DNA of 64,000 nucleotides from Bradyrhizobium niftali. GTDB lineage: Bacteria; Pseudomonadota; Alphaproteobacteria; Rhizobiales; Xanthobacteraceae. The position numbers and the translations under genes are program-made. Shown one piece after another: positions 26,880 through 36,023 of the stretch (positions are counted from its first letter, which is position 1; each line of letters opens with the position of its first letter). Where the stretch lies: assembly GCF_004571025.1 (NCBI RefSeq), contig NZ_SPQT01000015.1:214671-278670 (forward strand), read 5' to 3'. The notes beneath the pieces were generated by a model, which worked only from the letters and a program-made list of their open reading frames with translations, had not been told where the DNA came from and did not search any database.

Positions 26880-26979
26880 TTGGCCCGTCAGCGAAGTGGC
26901 CGCACGTCTCGTTGAAGTCCGCTCAGCGTGCTGGAGCGGACTAGATTTGCTCACGGTGAGTTCTTCTCAGGTTGACCCA
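26880..26979 (+). repeat. Dispersed intergenic repeat family A, copy 3
   Basis: It begins TTGGCCCGTCAGCGAAGTGG and ends CAGGTTGACCC, with CGCTCAGCGTGCTGGAGCG as a central partial palindrome. It lies directly upstream of the cyclase gene at 27069, where the promoter would be expected, so it may influence transcription. Confidence 0.78.
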
Positions 26980-27068
26980 TCTCGGAAGTCGACGAGCCTA
27001 GCCCAGCCGCCGCCAAATGTGCTTTCATGTCCTGCAAACCGAGATCACCAATCTAGGGGCGTTCCTTG

Positions 27069-28838
27069 ATGGACGAACGGGTGGAACGGCGATTGGCAGC
27101 GGTGCTGGCGGCTGATGTCGCCGGGTACAGCCGTCTCATGGGGGGCGATGAGGAAGGCACCCTGACCCGGCTCAAGGCGGTCAGGAAGGACCTCGTTGAT
27201 CCAACCATCGCTGCGCATCGAGGCCGCATCGTCAAAACAACCGGCGACGGGATGCTAGTCGAATTTGCCAGCGCGGTGGATGCGGTGCGCTGTGCGATTG
27301 AAGTGCAAGACGGTATGATTGGGCTAAGCGCTGCCGGACTACCCGATACCCAGATCGAATTCCGCATCGGCATCCATGTCGGCGACATTATTTTTGACGA
27401 CAATGATATATTTGGCGATGGCGTCAACATCGCAGCGCGCCTTGAAGGCCTAGCCGAGCCGGGCGGTGTCTGTATTTCCGACGATACTTATCGTCAGATC
27501 CGCGACCGTATTGATGTTGCATTCGACGACAAGGGGGAGATCGCGCTCAAAAACATCGCGCGTCCTGTGCGAGTGTTTGCGTTGGCCGGTGCCAAGTTGC
27601 CTTCAACCAAAGTCATCGAACTGGCGCCTCAACTAACCCTACCCGACAAGCCTTCAATCGCGGTACTGCCGTTCCAGAACATGAGCGGCGATCCCGAGCA
27701 AGAATTTTTTGCAGATGGGGTGGTCGAGGACATCATCACGGCGCTTTCGAAATTCAAGGCCTTTTTTGTGATCGCCCGCAATTCCAGCTTTACCTACAAG
27801 GGCAGGGCTGTCGATATCAAGCAGGTTGGGCGTGAGCTTGGAGTGCGGTACGTGCTCGAAGGCAGCGTCCGCAAGGCCGGCGCTCGCGTACGGATCACAG
27901 GGCAGCTTGTAGACGCCGCGACCGGAGCCCATTTGTGGGCGGACCGCTTTGAGGGCACGCTGGACGATATATTTCTTTTGCAGGACGAACTTACGCGGCA
28001 CGTCGTGGGAGCCATCGAACCAGAAGTCGACCGCGCCGAGATCGAGCGAGCAAGACGAAAGCCGCCCAGCAACATCGATGCGGTTACCGAACTCTATCGT
28101 GGACTTCCTCATATCAGTTGGCCGACGACACCGGAAAATAATGACATCGCCCTCCAGCATTTTCGGAATGCGATGGCCCTTGATCCGACGTTTTCGCAGT
28201 CATACGGAGCTGCCGCTGTGTGCCTTATGTGGCGACGGGCCAATTATTGGCCAACCGATGTGTCGAGTGACGATGCGGAGCTATCGCGTTTTGCCGACTG
28301 CGTCAAAAAACTCGGCACCGATGACGCGCCCACTCTAGTCGGCCTTGGTTGGGCTCTTTTCCATAATCGGGTGGATTGCGAAGCAGCTATCGAAATGGTG
28401 GAGCGGGCTGTTCGCTCAAATCCCAGTTTTGGCCAAGCATATAATACGCGAGGATGGCTTCGAGCTTGTGACGGTATGTCGGACGCGGCAATTGCCGATT
28501 TTGAGCAGGCAATGCGTTTCAGTCCGCGTGATCCATTCACCTTCGCCACGATGACTGGCCTTGCGCTTGGTCACTTCAACGCTAACCGCTTTGCCGAAGC
28601 GGCAGATTGGGCGGATAAATCCATACAAGCATTTCCTTATTTTATTCCCGGGCTCGCAACAGCGGTTGCTTGCCATGTCGAGGCAGGAAGGATGGAAGAT
28701 GCCCAAAAAGTGAAAGCGCAACTTCTCCGGATTGCGCCCAACTGGCGTCTTCGACCCGGCGGTTCCACCCCGATCCGGTCTATCGACATGATCGCGAAAA
28801 TGCGCGAGGCGGGTCGCAAGGCGGGAATGCCCGAATAA
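27069..28838 (+). CDS. Class III adenylate/guanylate cyclase with TolB-like and TPR regions (first of three)
   Basis: This is a predicted nucleotide cyclase of ~589 residues. The catalytic domain is N-terminal (~10-190): metal Asp in LAADVAGYSRL, TTGDGMLVEF with the second Asp, and FGDGVNIAARLEGL with the transition-state Asn/Arg. Next comes a TolB-N-like segment (SIAVLPFQNMSGDPEQEFF and VIARNSSFTYKGRAVDIKQV), then TPR-like helices to the end. The ATG at 27069 directly follows a TTG that is also in frame. Adenylate versus guanylate specificity is not proved. It belongs to a set with 29793-31553 and 32468-34258. A ligand-sensing or complex-assembly role for the TolB/TPR part is inference. Confidence 0.88.
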   Translation: MDERVERRLAAVLAADVAGYSRLMGGDEEGTLTRLKAVRKDLVDPTIAAHRGRIVKTTGDGMLVEFASAVDAVRCAIEVQDGMIGLSAAGLPDTQIEFRIGIHVGDIIFDDNDIFGDGVNIAARLEGLAEPGGVCISDDTYRQIRDRIDVAFDDKGEIALKNIARPVRVFALAGAKLPSTKVIELAPQLTLPDKPSIAVLPFQNMSGDPEQEFFADGVVEDIITALSKFKAFFVIARNSSFTYKGRAVDIKQVGRELGVRYVLEGSVRKAGARVRITGQLVDAATGAHLWADRFEGTLDDIFLLQDELTRHVVGAIEPEVDRAEIERARRKPPSNIDAVTELYRGLPHISWPTTPENNDIALQHFRNAMALDPTFSQSYGAAAVCLMWRRANYWPTDVSSDDAELSRFADCVKKLGTDDAPTLVGLGWALFHNRVDCEAAIEMVERAVRSNPSFGQAYNTRGWLRACDGMSDAAIADFEQAMRFSPRDPFTFATMTGLALGHFNANRFAEAADWADKSIQAFPYFIPGLATAVACHVEAGRMEDAQKVKAQLLRIAPNWRLRPGGSTPIRSIDMIAKMREAGRKAGMPE

Positions 28839-29194
28839 ACACAAGCGGCTTGCAACCGGCTTGTGGTCGGACGTCATCACGTCGTCATTGATGTCGCCGA
28901 TTGGCCCATTGCTGGCCTGCCGCGCGCAGCCGGTCGAGGACCGCTTGTGACCCACCGGACTTCGAGCCTGCCCAATGCTGGGGCTTAGACTGGGCTCTTG
29001 GTGGCTCTCGCTGCATTGCATGAATCTTTTGTGGGCATTTTTTGGACCTCGCGCGATGTCCGCTCCTCGGCGCTATCAGTGGGAAAGCCGACGTAGCGTG
29101 GACAAGTCGTTTCGATAGCGTTTCCCTCAGATGCTCTGGAGTTGCTCGACCGGTCCGCTAAGCTGTCCGACGCTTCGGCTTTCGGAGGATCGTG
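28839..29194. other. Intergenic region between cyclase and cupin genes
   Basis: No gene. Just after the cyclase stop the pair CACAAGC...GCTTGTG (28840-28865) could form a weak terminator hairpin, without a T-run. The cupin gene is preceded by GGAGGATCGTG. Confidence 0.4.
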
Positions 29195-29581
29195 ATGAAA
29201 TGTCTACGCATCTATGCCTCGCCGGATGGCGAGTCCCATTTCGGTGAAGTCGATATCCCAGTAACCATGGCGCCGCTTTTCCCCAACGAAGCGCCGTTTG
29301 GGCTTTCGGTTCATTATTCGGCGTCACGCATCCGCTTTGTCCATGTTCCGGCCGGCGTGCGCGAAGCCGGTTGGCACACGCCGCCAGGACGGGTGCTCGC
29401 AGTCTGGCTCGACGGCATCGTGGAGTTCGAGACAAGTGATGGGGAGATGCGGCAGGTATCGGCCGGTGGCTTTGTGCTGGTGGAGGACACGCATGGAAAG
29501 GGCCATGTCTCACGTCACCCTGTGGACGGCCAGAGCCTCATTCTGATTACGCTGCCAGATGGTTTCGATAAGGCCTCGTAG
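29195..29581 (+). CDS. Cupin-like protein
   Basis: This is a 128-residue cytoplasmic protein with a single cupin-type barrel. The usual metal His residues are partly conserved: FVHVPAGVREAGWHTPPGR and later HGKGHVSRHPVDGQSLILI. GGAGG before the start supports ATG 29195 (a GTG one codon earlier is also possible). No signal peptide is visible. It stands between two cyclase genes in the direction of the first. The role is unknown; small cupins often bind metal and regulate or isomerise sugars. Confidence 0.68.
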   Translation: MKCLRIYASPDGESHFGEVDIPVTMAPLFPNEAPFGLSVHYSASRIRFVHVPAGVREAGWHTPPGRVLAVWLDGIVEFETSDGEMRQVSAGGFVLVEDTHGKGHVSRHPVDGQSLILITLPDGFDKAS

Positions 29582-29792
29582 CGCGCTCCCCAATCCGTTG
29601 CGGATATCAAAACGGAAGCACTACGGAAATTCAGGCTGCTAGTTGCGGTGCACGACTCTGCTTTTGACCCCTGAACGGACGTCGGGCCGGAGCAGCGTCT
29701 AAAGCCGACTTCGTGTTCGGCCCAGCGGAAATCGACGTCGAAGCCAACCCCGCCTAGGCATTCGATCACTTCGGCGCACGCGGCCATGCTGA
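29582..29792. repeat. Diverged repeat sequence
   Basis: No gene. The stretch CTGCTTTTGACCCCTGAACGGACG near 29650-29685 resembles an edge of the family B repeats, suggesting a decayed copy. Confidence 0.35.
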
Positions 29793-31553
29793 TCACTCCG
29801 GCAGCCCGGCTTTGCGCAGCATCGACGTCATCTCTGCGGCCCACTCGGGTCTACGGGCCTTCATCTGAGCGAACATGTCAGGCGGCTTCTCCAGTGGGCG
29901 CATCTGCTCGACAAAGGCCCGCGCTTCATCGAGTCGTTCGAGGGCTGCGCAGCAAATTACCAGCGTCTCCAGCGTGTTCGCCCAGTCGGGTCGAATGCTC
30001 AATGCCCGCGTTGCGGTTTGGAGCGCCGCCTCTCGATTTCCGGCAAAGTATTGGGCGAGGGCCAAGCTCCCAAGCCAGACGAAATTTTGCGGATCGAATG
30101 GGCTCAGTCGCAGGCCGTGCTCAATTGGGTCGATGGCCTCCACGGCTTTGCCAGCATTGAGGCGCGCAAGACCCAACGCCATGTGGCCAAGGGCAAAGCT
30201 CGGGCTCAGCGCTATCGCGGTTTCCGCGGCGAGAATCGCGCGCTCCACCGCGCCAGCAAATACGCTGGTGATGGCCAAGGCATAATGCGCGTAGGGGTTC
30301 CGCTCATCGAGCTGAACGGCTTTCAGTGCTGCCTCGGTTCCCTCTCGTAGATCGGCCGCGCGATCATTGCTCCAATCATAGGCGAGGAGCCCTCCGTTGA
30401 CTCGGCCGAGCCAAAGATGCGCTTCCGGCAGCTTGGGGTCGAGCTTGAGCGCCTCTCGGAACAGCTCTCTGGCGCGGAAGTGGGTTTCACGCCTGACCTG
30501 ATGGAAATGCCACATACCTTGTCGCACCAAGTCCCACGCGTTGAGATTTTCCGTTCGGCTGATTGCCGCACCTCCCTCGATCTTGAGTAGTTCCGGCTCG
30601 ATAGCGCCCGCAACGCACTCCGTGATCTCGTCCTGCACGGCGAAGATATCGGTGAGGTCTCGATCATACCGCTCGGCCCAGATGTGTGCTCCAGTAATTG
30701 CGTCTATCAGCTGCGCCGTGATGCGGACGCGGTTCGCCGATTTCCGCACGCCGCCTTCGAGCACATAGCGTACCCCCAACTCACGACCCACCTGCTTCAC
30801 GTCGACCGCGCGGCCCTTGTAGGTGAAGCTCGAGTTTCGAGCGATGACGAAGAGCCAGCGCATCCGCGTCAGCGCCGTGATGATGTCATCTACGATGCCG
30901 TCGGCGAAATACTCCTGCTCGGGGTCGCCGCTCATGTTCTGAAACGGCAAGGCTGCGATCGATGGCTTATCCGGTAGCGGCAGGGCCGGCTTGGCTTGCG
31001 TGAGGCTACGAGCCAGCCGCAAGTGAAATATGTGTACCGGCCGAGCAATATTCTTGAGCTGTTGCTCGCCAGCATCCTCGAAATTCACATCTAGCCTATC
31101 GCGGACCTGGTGATACGCTGCATCCGAAATGCAGATTCCACCGGGCTCCGAAATCCCCTCCAACCGAGCCGCCACATTCACACCATCGCCGAGCAGGTCC
31201 TCACCCTCGATCACCACATCACCGAGATGGATGCCTATGCGGAACTCCATCCTCTGCTCCGCAGGGAAATCGGAATTCCGGCTGTCCATCCCGCGCTGAA
31301 CATCAAGGGCACACCTGACCGCGTCCACCACGGAGGGAAACTCGATGAGAATGCCGTCGCCTGTGGTTTTCACGATCCGGCCGCGATGGAGAGAAACGGC
31401 GGGATTGATCAGTTCGCGACGAAGCTTGCGCAGGCGCTTAAGCGTGCCCTCTTCGTCAATACCGGTCAGCCGGGTATAGCCCGCCACATCGGCGGCAAGG
31501 ATGGCAGCAAGCTTCCGGGGCGCGCTCATGACCCGTCCGAACCGGCTTGGCAT
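29793..31553 (-). CDS. Class III adenylate/guanylate cyclase with TolB-like and TPR regions (second of three, opposite strand)
   Basis: This is the same architecture as the genes at 27069 and 32468, in reverse orientation. The catalytic motifs are LAADVAGYTRLTG, TTGDGILIEFPSVVDA and LLGDGVNVAARLEGI. The TolB-like part has SIAALPFQNMSGDPEQEYF, then VGRELGVRYVLEGGVRK, and the C-terminal half has TPR-like repeats rich in Ala/Leu. The start may be the ATG at 31553 or one at 31529 (MSAPRKLAAI), which matches the other two genes better. No catalytic residue is obviously missing. It is convergent with the cupin gene. Confidence 0.87.
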   Translation of the reverse strand: MPSRFGRVMSAPRKLAAILAADVAGYTRLTGIDEEGTLKRLRKLRRELINPAVSLHRGRIVKTTGDGILIEFPSVVDAVRCALDVQRGMDSRNSDFPAEQRMEFRIGIHLGDVVIEGEDLLGDGVNVAARLEGISEPGGICISDAAYHQVRDRLDVNFEDAGEQQLKNIARPVHIFHLRLARSLTQAKPALPLPDKPSIAALPFQNMSGDPEQEYFADGIVDDIITALTRMRWLFVIARNSSFTYKGRAVDVKQVGRELGVRYVLEGGVRKSANRVRITAQLIDAITGAHIWAERYDRDLTDIFAVQDEITECVAGAIEPELLKIEGGAAISRTENLNAWDLVRQGMWHFHQVRRETHFRARELFREALKLDPKLPEAHLWLGRVNGGLLAYDWSNDRAADLREGTEAALKAVQLDERNPYAHYALAITSVFAGAVERAILAAETAIALSPSFALGHMALGLARLNAGKAVEAIDPIEHGLRLSPFDPQNFVWLGSLALAQYFAGNREAALQTATRALSIRPDWANTLETLVICCAALERLDEARAFVEQMRPLEKPPDMFAQMKARRPEWAAEMTSMLRKAGLPE

Positions 31554-31707
31554 TGGGTGTCAGCTTAGCATAGGATCAGCCAGCCAATGCAGTGTTAAAC
31601 TCTTAAATCGCGCTCGTTCGCGAGGGTCCGGAGGCCGGTTTTTGGCACCTTGAGCCAACCGCACTTAGAATTGCTATCGGCCAGCTGTCAGAATGACGCA
31701 ATTGACC

Positions 31708-32387
31708 GTGCGCCCCGAGGGCGCGAACTATCAGTGAGGGAGGTTCTCTCCCGGATAATTGTCGATTGGTCCGGAAGCTGGCAGGCGGCACGGTCGGGTA
31801 ACTGCCTGGGCCGGAGCCCTGCGACAAAGGCGGCCTTGGGCTGCTGAGCGATCCGATGGGCCGTAACAAAGTGAAGCCCGAGCAGGCCTCGAAAGTTCTA
31901 ATGCGGATGCCGACCCTCCGGTCATTTGGGGAAGGCCGTACGTGTGGGGAAGTAATCGACACGCGCACCCACGCGATCCGCCGGGGTTTTCGTAGTCACG
32001 GGGGAGACCCACGTCAAGGGCGAGGGTAGCGGCCTCAACGTCGCGAAAGGCGGCGGCCATGGTGGGAGTCGGACGGGGCAATAGGAGCGTTGATGCCGGG
32101 TAATGCCGGTGGAGCAAAGGGCCCCGACTTCTGGTGCGCTTTTGAAGATGGCGAGGTCCTAGTGATTGGCGATGAGCCTGCAAACACCACTAATGACAGG
32201 CGCCGCCGGAGATTGCTGTGTCGAGCGGCGAAGGAGAGTTACTAACCGTGCCAAAGCCGTGTGCCTTGCGGTGAAGCCAGTCGGAAAGCCGGGTGCCGGA
32301 AATCGGCACGCCCGGTTTGATGAGCGGGGATGGGAAACGGGGCGTTGGCCATAGGCCCCAAGCTACCGCGCCCATCCTCGACTCTAC
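31708..32387 (+). ncRNA. ORF-less group II intron (about 680 nt)
   Basis: The 5' end is GTGCGCCCC, matching the bacterial GUGYG consensus, and the 3' end is CTCTAC (AY). Domain V is complete at 32286-32318: the catalytic AGC triad, a GAAA tetraloop and the paired arms around a short bulge. Domain VI follows (GGGATGGG paired to CCCATCC) with a candidate branch-point A at 32381, 7 nt from the end. No reverse-transcriptase ORF exists and the space where domain IV would hold it is short. GGTCATT near 31918 could pair with the 5' exon TTGACC or AATGAC before 31708. I read this as a complete intron RNA that would rely on a maturase supplied from elsewhere. Confidence 0.68.
32286..32318 (+). ncRNA. 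Group II intron domain V
   Basis: The arms AAGCCGGGTGCCG and CGGCACGCCCGGTTT fold around GAAA(T), leaving the AGC catalytic triad at 32287-32289 and a small internal bulge near 32310. This is the most diagnostic element of a group II intron and is readable directly. Confidence 0.75.
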
Positions 32388-32467
32388 CATCTCTAACATT
32401 GGGCCTAATCGGACATCGGCCGGTTTTTCTGCTAAATTGGCTTCGATTTCCCGGGCCGAGGTGCGTC

Positions 32468-34258
32468 TTGAGCGAGCGCGTGGAACGGCGATTGGCAGCG
32501 GTGCTGGCGGCGGACGTCGCCGGGTATAGCCGCCTGATGACGACTGACGAAGAAGGGACGCTGGCCCGGCTTAAGGCTGTTAGGAAGGCCATCGTTGACC
32601 CCGCCATAGCCTCCTATCGAGGCCGCATCGTCAAGACGACTGGGGACGGCATGCTGGTCGAGTTTGCCAGCGCAGTCGATGCGGTGCGCAATGCGGTTGA
32701 AGTCCAGCGCAGAATGGCCGAGCAAAATGCCGCCGTGCCGCAGGATCAAAGGATCGAGTTTCGAATCGGCATTAACGTCGGCGACATCATTTTCGATGAC
32801 AACGACATCTTTGGCGATGGCGTCAACGTTGCTGCCCGCCTCGAGGGTATCGCCGAACCGGGTGGGGTCTGCATGTCCGATGACGCCTATCGGCAGGTCC
32901 GGGGCAAGGTCGACATTGCCTATGATGATATGGGGCCGCAGCCCCTCAAGAATATTGCTGAGCCTATGCGCGCGTGGCGGGTTCGGCTGACTGGTCAAAC
33001 CAGCTCCGTCGTACAATCGGATTCGGCTGTGAGCCAACATCAGACGCTGCCGCTTCCCGACAAGCCGTCTATCGCCGTGCTCCCGTTTCAGAACATGAGC
33101 GGCGATCCAGAGCAGGACTACTTCGCGGACGGCATTGTCGAGGACATTATCACGGCACTGTCTCGCTTCAAAACGCTCTTCGTTATCGCCCGCAACTCCA
33201 GCTTCACATACAAGGGACGCGCTGTTGATGTGAAGCAGGTTGGGCGCGAGCTTGGGGTGCGCTATGTGTTGGAAGGGAGCGTTCGCAGAGCGGCTAACCG
33301 AGTGCGTATCACGGGGCAGCTCGTCGATACTGCTGCTGGCGCGCATCTTTGGGCAAACCGGTTTGATGGCGGGCTAGGCGACATCTTCGATCTTCAGGAC
33401 CAGGTCACCGAGAGCATTGTCGGAGCGATCGCGCCGGCAGTTGAAAAAGCCGAGATCGAGCGCGCCAAACGCAAGCCGACCGAGAGTCTCGACGCCTATG
33501 ATCACTATTTGCGGGGTTTGGCCAGCTCTTATCGGATTACTAATCGGCAAGCCAACGAAGAGGCGTTGCGCTTCTTCAATAAGGTGATCAAGCTCGACCC
33601 AGGTTTTGCGTCTGCTTACGGTCGTGCCGCCCTTTGCTACGCGTGGGCCAAGACGAACGGCTGGATTTCATTCACACCCACCGAAATTGCCAAAGTGAAG
33701 AAGCTCGCTCAGAGGGCGGTTGAGCTGGGAAAAGACGATGTAATCGCCCTTGCTGCGAGCGGATATACATTAGCGTTTGTTGCGCGCGATCTTGGGGGAG
33801 GCGCCGCCTTGATTGACCGCGCGCTTGCGTTCAATTCTAATTGGGCGGAGGCATGGTTCTGGGGTGGGTGGGTGAAAAACTGGCTAGGCGAGCCGGAAGC
33901 CGCCATCGAGCGCTTCGCACGTGCCATCCGCCTTAATCCGCTCGATCCCTCAATTAGCGGAGTGCGAGCTGGGCTCTCGCATGCCCATTTCTTCCTCGGC
34001 CACTATGATGAGGCAGTATCGTGGGCGGCAGTGGCGTTGCAGGATAATCAGGATTTTCAACCTGCGTTACGCATGGAGGCCGCAAGCGGTGCAATGGCCG
34101 GTCGATCGGAGCAAGCACATCAGGCGCTACTGCGGCTGCGGCAGATGAATCCCACGTTGCGTGTTTCCAATCTCAAGGATTTGTTGGGACCCTACCGACG
34201 CGCCGAAGACATCTCGCGGTACGAAGAAGGATTGAGGAGAGCCGGGCTGCCCGAATGA
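32468..34258 (+). CDS. Class III adenylate/guanylate cyclase with TolB-like and TPR regions (third of three)
   Basis: This has the same domain order as the 27069 gene. The N-terminus begins SERVERRLAAVLAADVAGYS, almost identical to the first gene. The cyclase motifs are TTGDGMLVEF, then FGDGVNVAARLEGI. The TolB-like region has SIAVLPFQNMSGDPEQDYF, and TPR-like repeats occupy ~330-590. I place the start at the TTG 32468, by analogy with the first gene. An in-frame ATG at 32330 would lie inside the group II intron and encodes an unlikely leader. It is about 596 residues and appears intact. The promoter would lie within or before the intron. Confidence 0.86.
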   Translation: MSERVERRLAAVLAADVAGYSRLMTTDEEGTLARLKAVRKAIVDPAIASYRGRIVKTTGDGMLVEFASAVDAVRNAVEVQRRMAEQNAAVPQDQRIEFRIGINVGDIIFDDNDIFGDGVNVAARLEGIAEPGGVCMSDDAYRQVRGKVDIAYDDMGPQPLKNIAEPMRAWRVRLTGQTSSVVQSDSAVSQHQTLPLPDKPSIAVLPFQNMSGDPEQDYFADGIVEDIITALSRFKTLFVIARNSSFTYKGRAVDVKQVGRELGVRYVLEGSVRRAANRVRITGQLVDTAAGAHLWANRFDGGLGDIFDLQDQVTESIVGAIAPAVEKAEIERAKRKPTESLDAYDHYLRGLASSYRITNRQANEEALRFFNKVIKLDPGFASAYGRAALCYAWAKTNGWISFTPTEIAKVKKLAQRAVELGKDDVIALAASGYTLAFVARDLGGGAALIDRALAFNSNWAEAWFWGGWVKNWLGEPEAAIERFARAIRLNPLDPSISGVRAGLSHAHFFLGHYDEAVSWAAVALQDNQDFQPALRMEAASGAMAGRSEQAHQALLRLRQMNPTLRVSNLKDLLGPYRRAEDISRYEEGLRRAGLPE

Positions 34259-34431
34259 CCATCGCGGGAGGCGGCCGCTAGGTGAGACTCGACTTCCACA
34301 CATGGCCCCAAATGCGAAGTACCGACCGCATCGAGCAATGTCTGAGTTTGGGGGCGAAGCGGAATATATCTGCTCGCGCAGAGTATTTCGCATCTTGACC
34401 CCTTGCAGACATGTGACATCGTCTTGGACAC
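34259..34431. other. Short gap with repeat edge
   Basis: There is no gene. It ends in ATTTCGCATCTTGACCCC, matching the edge of the family A repeats, with GTTTGGGGGCGAAGCGGAAT before it. Confidence 0.4.
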
Positions 34432-35424
34432 CTACTCAACGACGCGGTCTGCTCGCTGCAAAATGCTCGCGGGTACAGTGATTCCAATAGCTTTTGCTGC
34501 CCGCTGATTTACGATCAACGTTCGCTTTCTCATGATTTCAATTGGCAGTTCGGCGGGCTTTGTCCCCTTCAGAACTTTATCCGCAATGATTGACATTCTG
34601 GGAAATGTGTCGATCACGCTGGTACCATAGGCGAATAGCCCGCCCGCGGTTCCCTGGCTTCCGGGAAACACGGTTGGCAACTTTCTCTCAGCGGCAATCT
34701 CCGCGATGCGCTTTGCATGCGGGAAAACAACCGGCGCTTCGACGATCACGATCGCCTGCACATCGTGCTTCATGATCTCCGCAAAGGCCTCATCCAGTTT
34801 CGCTTCGGCGGTCGGGCCCTTGACCCTCACGACGAAAGGCTCGAACCCAACCGCAATTGCTGCGGCGCGATTTTCCCTCTCGATCGGGACGAACCCACTC
34901 GCATCGGCTCCGGGCAATGTGTCGTCGCTCAGAATCGCTACCCGTGAGATGCTCGGCACTGCCTCTTTGAGGAGTTCGAATTGCTTTGCGGCTTGCTGCG
35001 TGTCGAGACTGGTAATTCCCGTTGCATTGCCGCCCGGACGACTCATGTCACGAGCAAGGCCAAGCGCGATCGGATCAGTAACAATAGTAAACACGATCGG
35101 GGTCTTGCTGGTTGCCTTTTGCGCAGCAGCGGTTGCTACCCCGCCGTAGGTCATGATCAGGTCGAGTTCAAGGCGAGCAAGCTCGTCGGCAAAACCGGGA
35201 TGACGGTCCAACTGCCCCTGAGCCCATCTTGGCTCGAAAGTAATATCGCGACCTTCGACATATCCCAGATTTGCAAAATCTTTGCGGAGTTGATCAAAGA
35301 AGACGGCAGCAGTCGTATTCGACATGATTCCAACCCGGAACTGCCGGTTCGGTTGCTGCGCGCTTGCATCTCCGCATGCGACCAAAACAAAGATTGACGC
35401 GATTATCCTCCAGCGCAATTTCAT
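34432..35424 (-). CDS. ABC transporter substrate-binding protein (TrpX-like, ABC_sub_bind family)
   Basis: This is a periplasmic binding protein of 330 residues with a signal peptide (RIIASIFVLVACGDASAQ). Conserved family segments are RVGIMSNTTAAVFFDQLRKD, GRDITFEPRWAQGQLDRHPG and RAAKAIGITVPASILQRAD near the C-terminus. This family is very expanded in Bradyrhizobium and often lacks ABC partners, as here: no permease or ATPase is adjacent. The ligand is unknown. It appears intact and transcribed alone. Confidence 0.85.
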   Translation of the reverse strand: MKLRWRIIASIFVLVACGDASAQQPNRQFRVGIMSNTTAAVFFDQLRKDFANLGYVEGRDITFEPRWAQGQLDRHPGFADELARLELDLIMTYGGVATAAAQKATSKTPIVFTIVTDPIALGLARDMSRPGGNATGITSLDTQQAAKQFELLKEAVPSISRVAILSDDTLPGADASGFVPIERENRAAAIAVGFEPFVVRVKGPTAEAKLDEAFAEIMKHDVQAIVIVEAPVVFPHAKRIAEIAAERKLPTVFPGSQGTAGGLFAYGTSVIDTFPRMSIIADKVLKGTKPAELPIEIMRKRTLIVNQRAAKAIGITVPASILQRADRVVE

Positions 35425-35606
35425 GAACGCACCTCTGGCTGATGTTGGTTCCCACCAGCAAACGAATATCGACCCCCGAGGGAAACTTCATCGGATGAAT
35501 CTGACTCTGCTTGTGGGCCCGAAGACGAACATGGCGACGACGCTTGGCCCGGCAGCGATTGAGGCTGGACCGAACCTCACGGAGACGAAGCGATTGACCC
35601 GATGCA
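35425..35606. other. Intergenic, no feature
   Basis: No gene or clear repeat can be supported between the substrate-binding protein and the broken cupin gene. Confidence 0.4.
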
Positions 35607-36023
35607 CTATGGAGCCGGAGAGGCGAGCGGTTTTCCTTTCTCGACAACGTAAGTAGCAATCACTTTCGCGCCGTTCGGTCCGGCTTTTGCATCGTGAATA
35701 ACACCAGGTGCAAGTTGGTAGCTCTCACCGGACTTTACCGTCTTGTCTGGTTGACCATCGACCATGAGCACCATTTCGCCATCAAGCATAAAGCCTGACT
35801 CCGGACCAGGATGCGTGTGGCGCCCAATATTCGCATTGGGCACGACTTCAGCAATTCCAATCACCGTCTCATAGTTCGTGCCGGGCACATCAAACTTCTG
35901 TAGTGGCGTTCGCTTTATCGTCGCGGTTTGCTGGGTCGCCGCTGGCAGATGCTGCTAAGCGGCAGCGATACCGGTCATCGCCAACATGACTACGGCGGTG
36001 GAAAGTAAGTACCTGACAAGCAT
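35607..36023 (-). pseudogene. Secreted cupin gene with a stop codon after the signal peptide
   Basis: GGAGGAAGTA precedes an ATG at 36023 that opens a signal peptide (RYLLSTAVVMLAMTGIAA). A TAG at 35957-35955 then interrupts the frame, and the same frame continues as QHLPAATQQTATIKRTPL and a full cupin domain: HTHPGPESGFMLDGEMVL, SYQLAPGVIHDAKAG. If the stop were Gln/Glu the protein would be 138 residues and normal. A GTG at 35888 could start a truncated cytoplasmic form. It is either a recent pseudogene or a sequencing error. Confidence 0.82.

Noticed and set aside
31603..32607. Short protein-coding ORFs across the group II intron
   Set aside because: They are frames through a structured RNA and the repeated GC-rich stems; they resemble no protein family.
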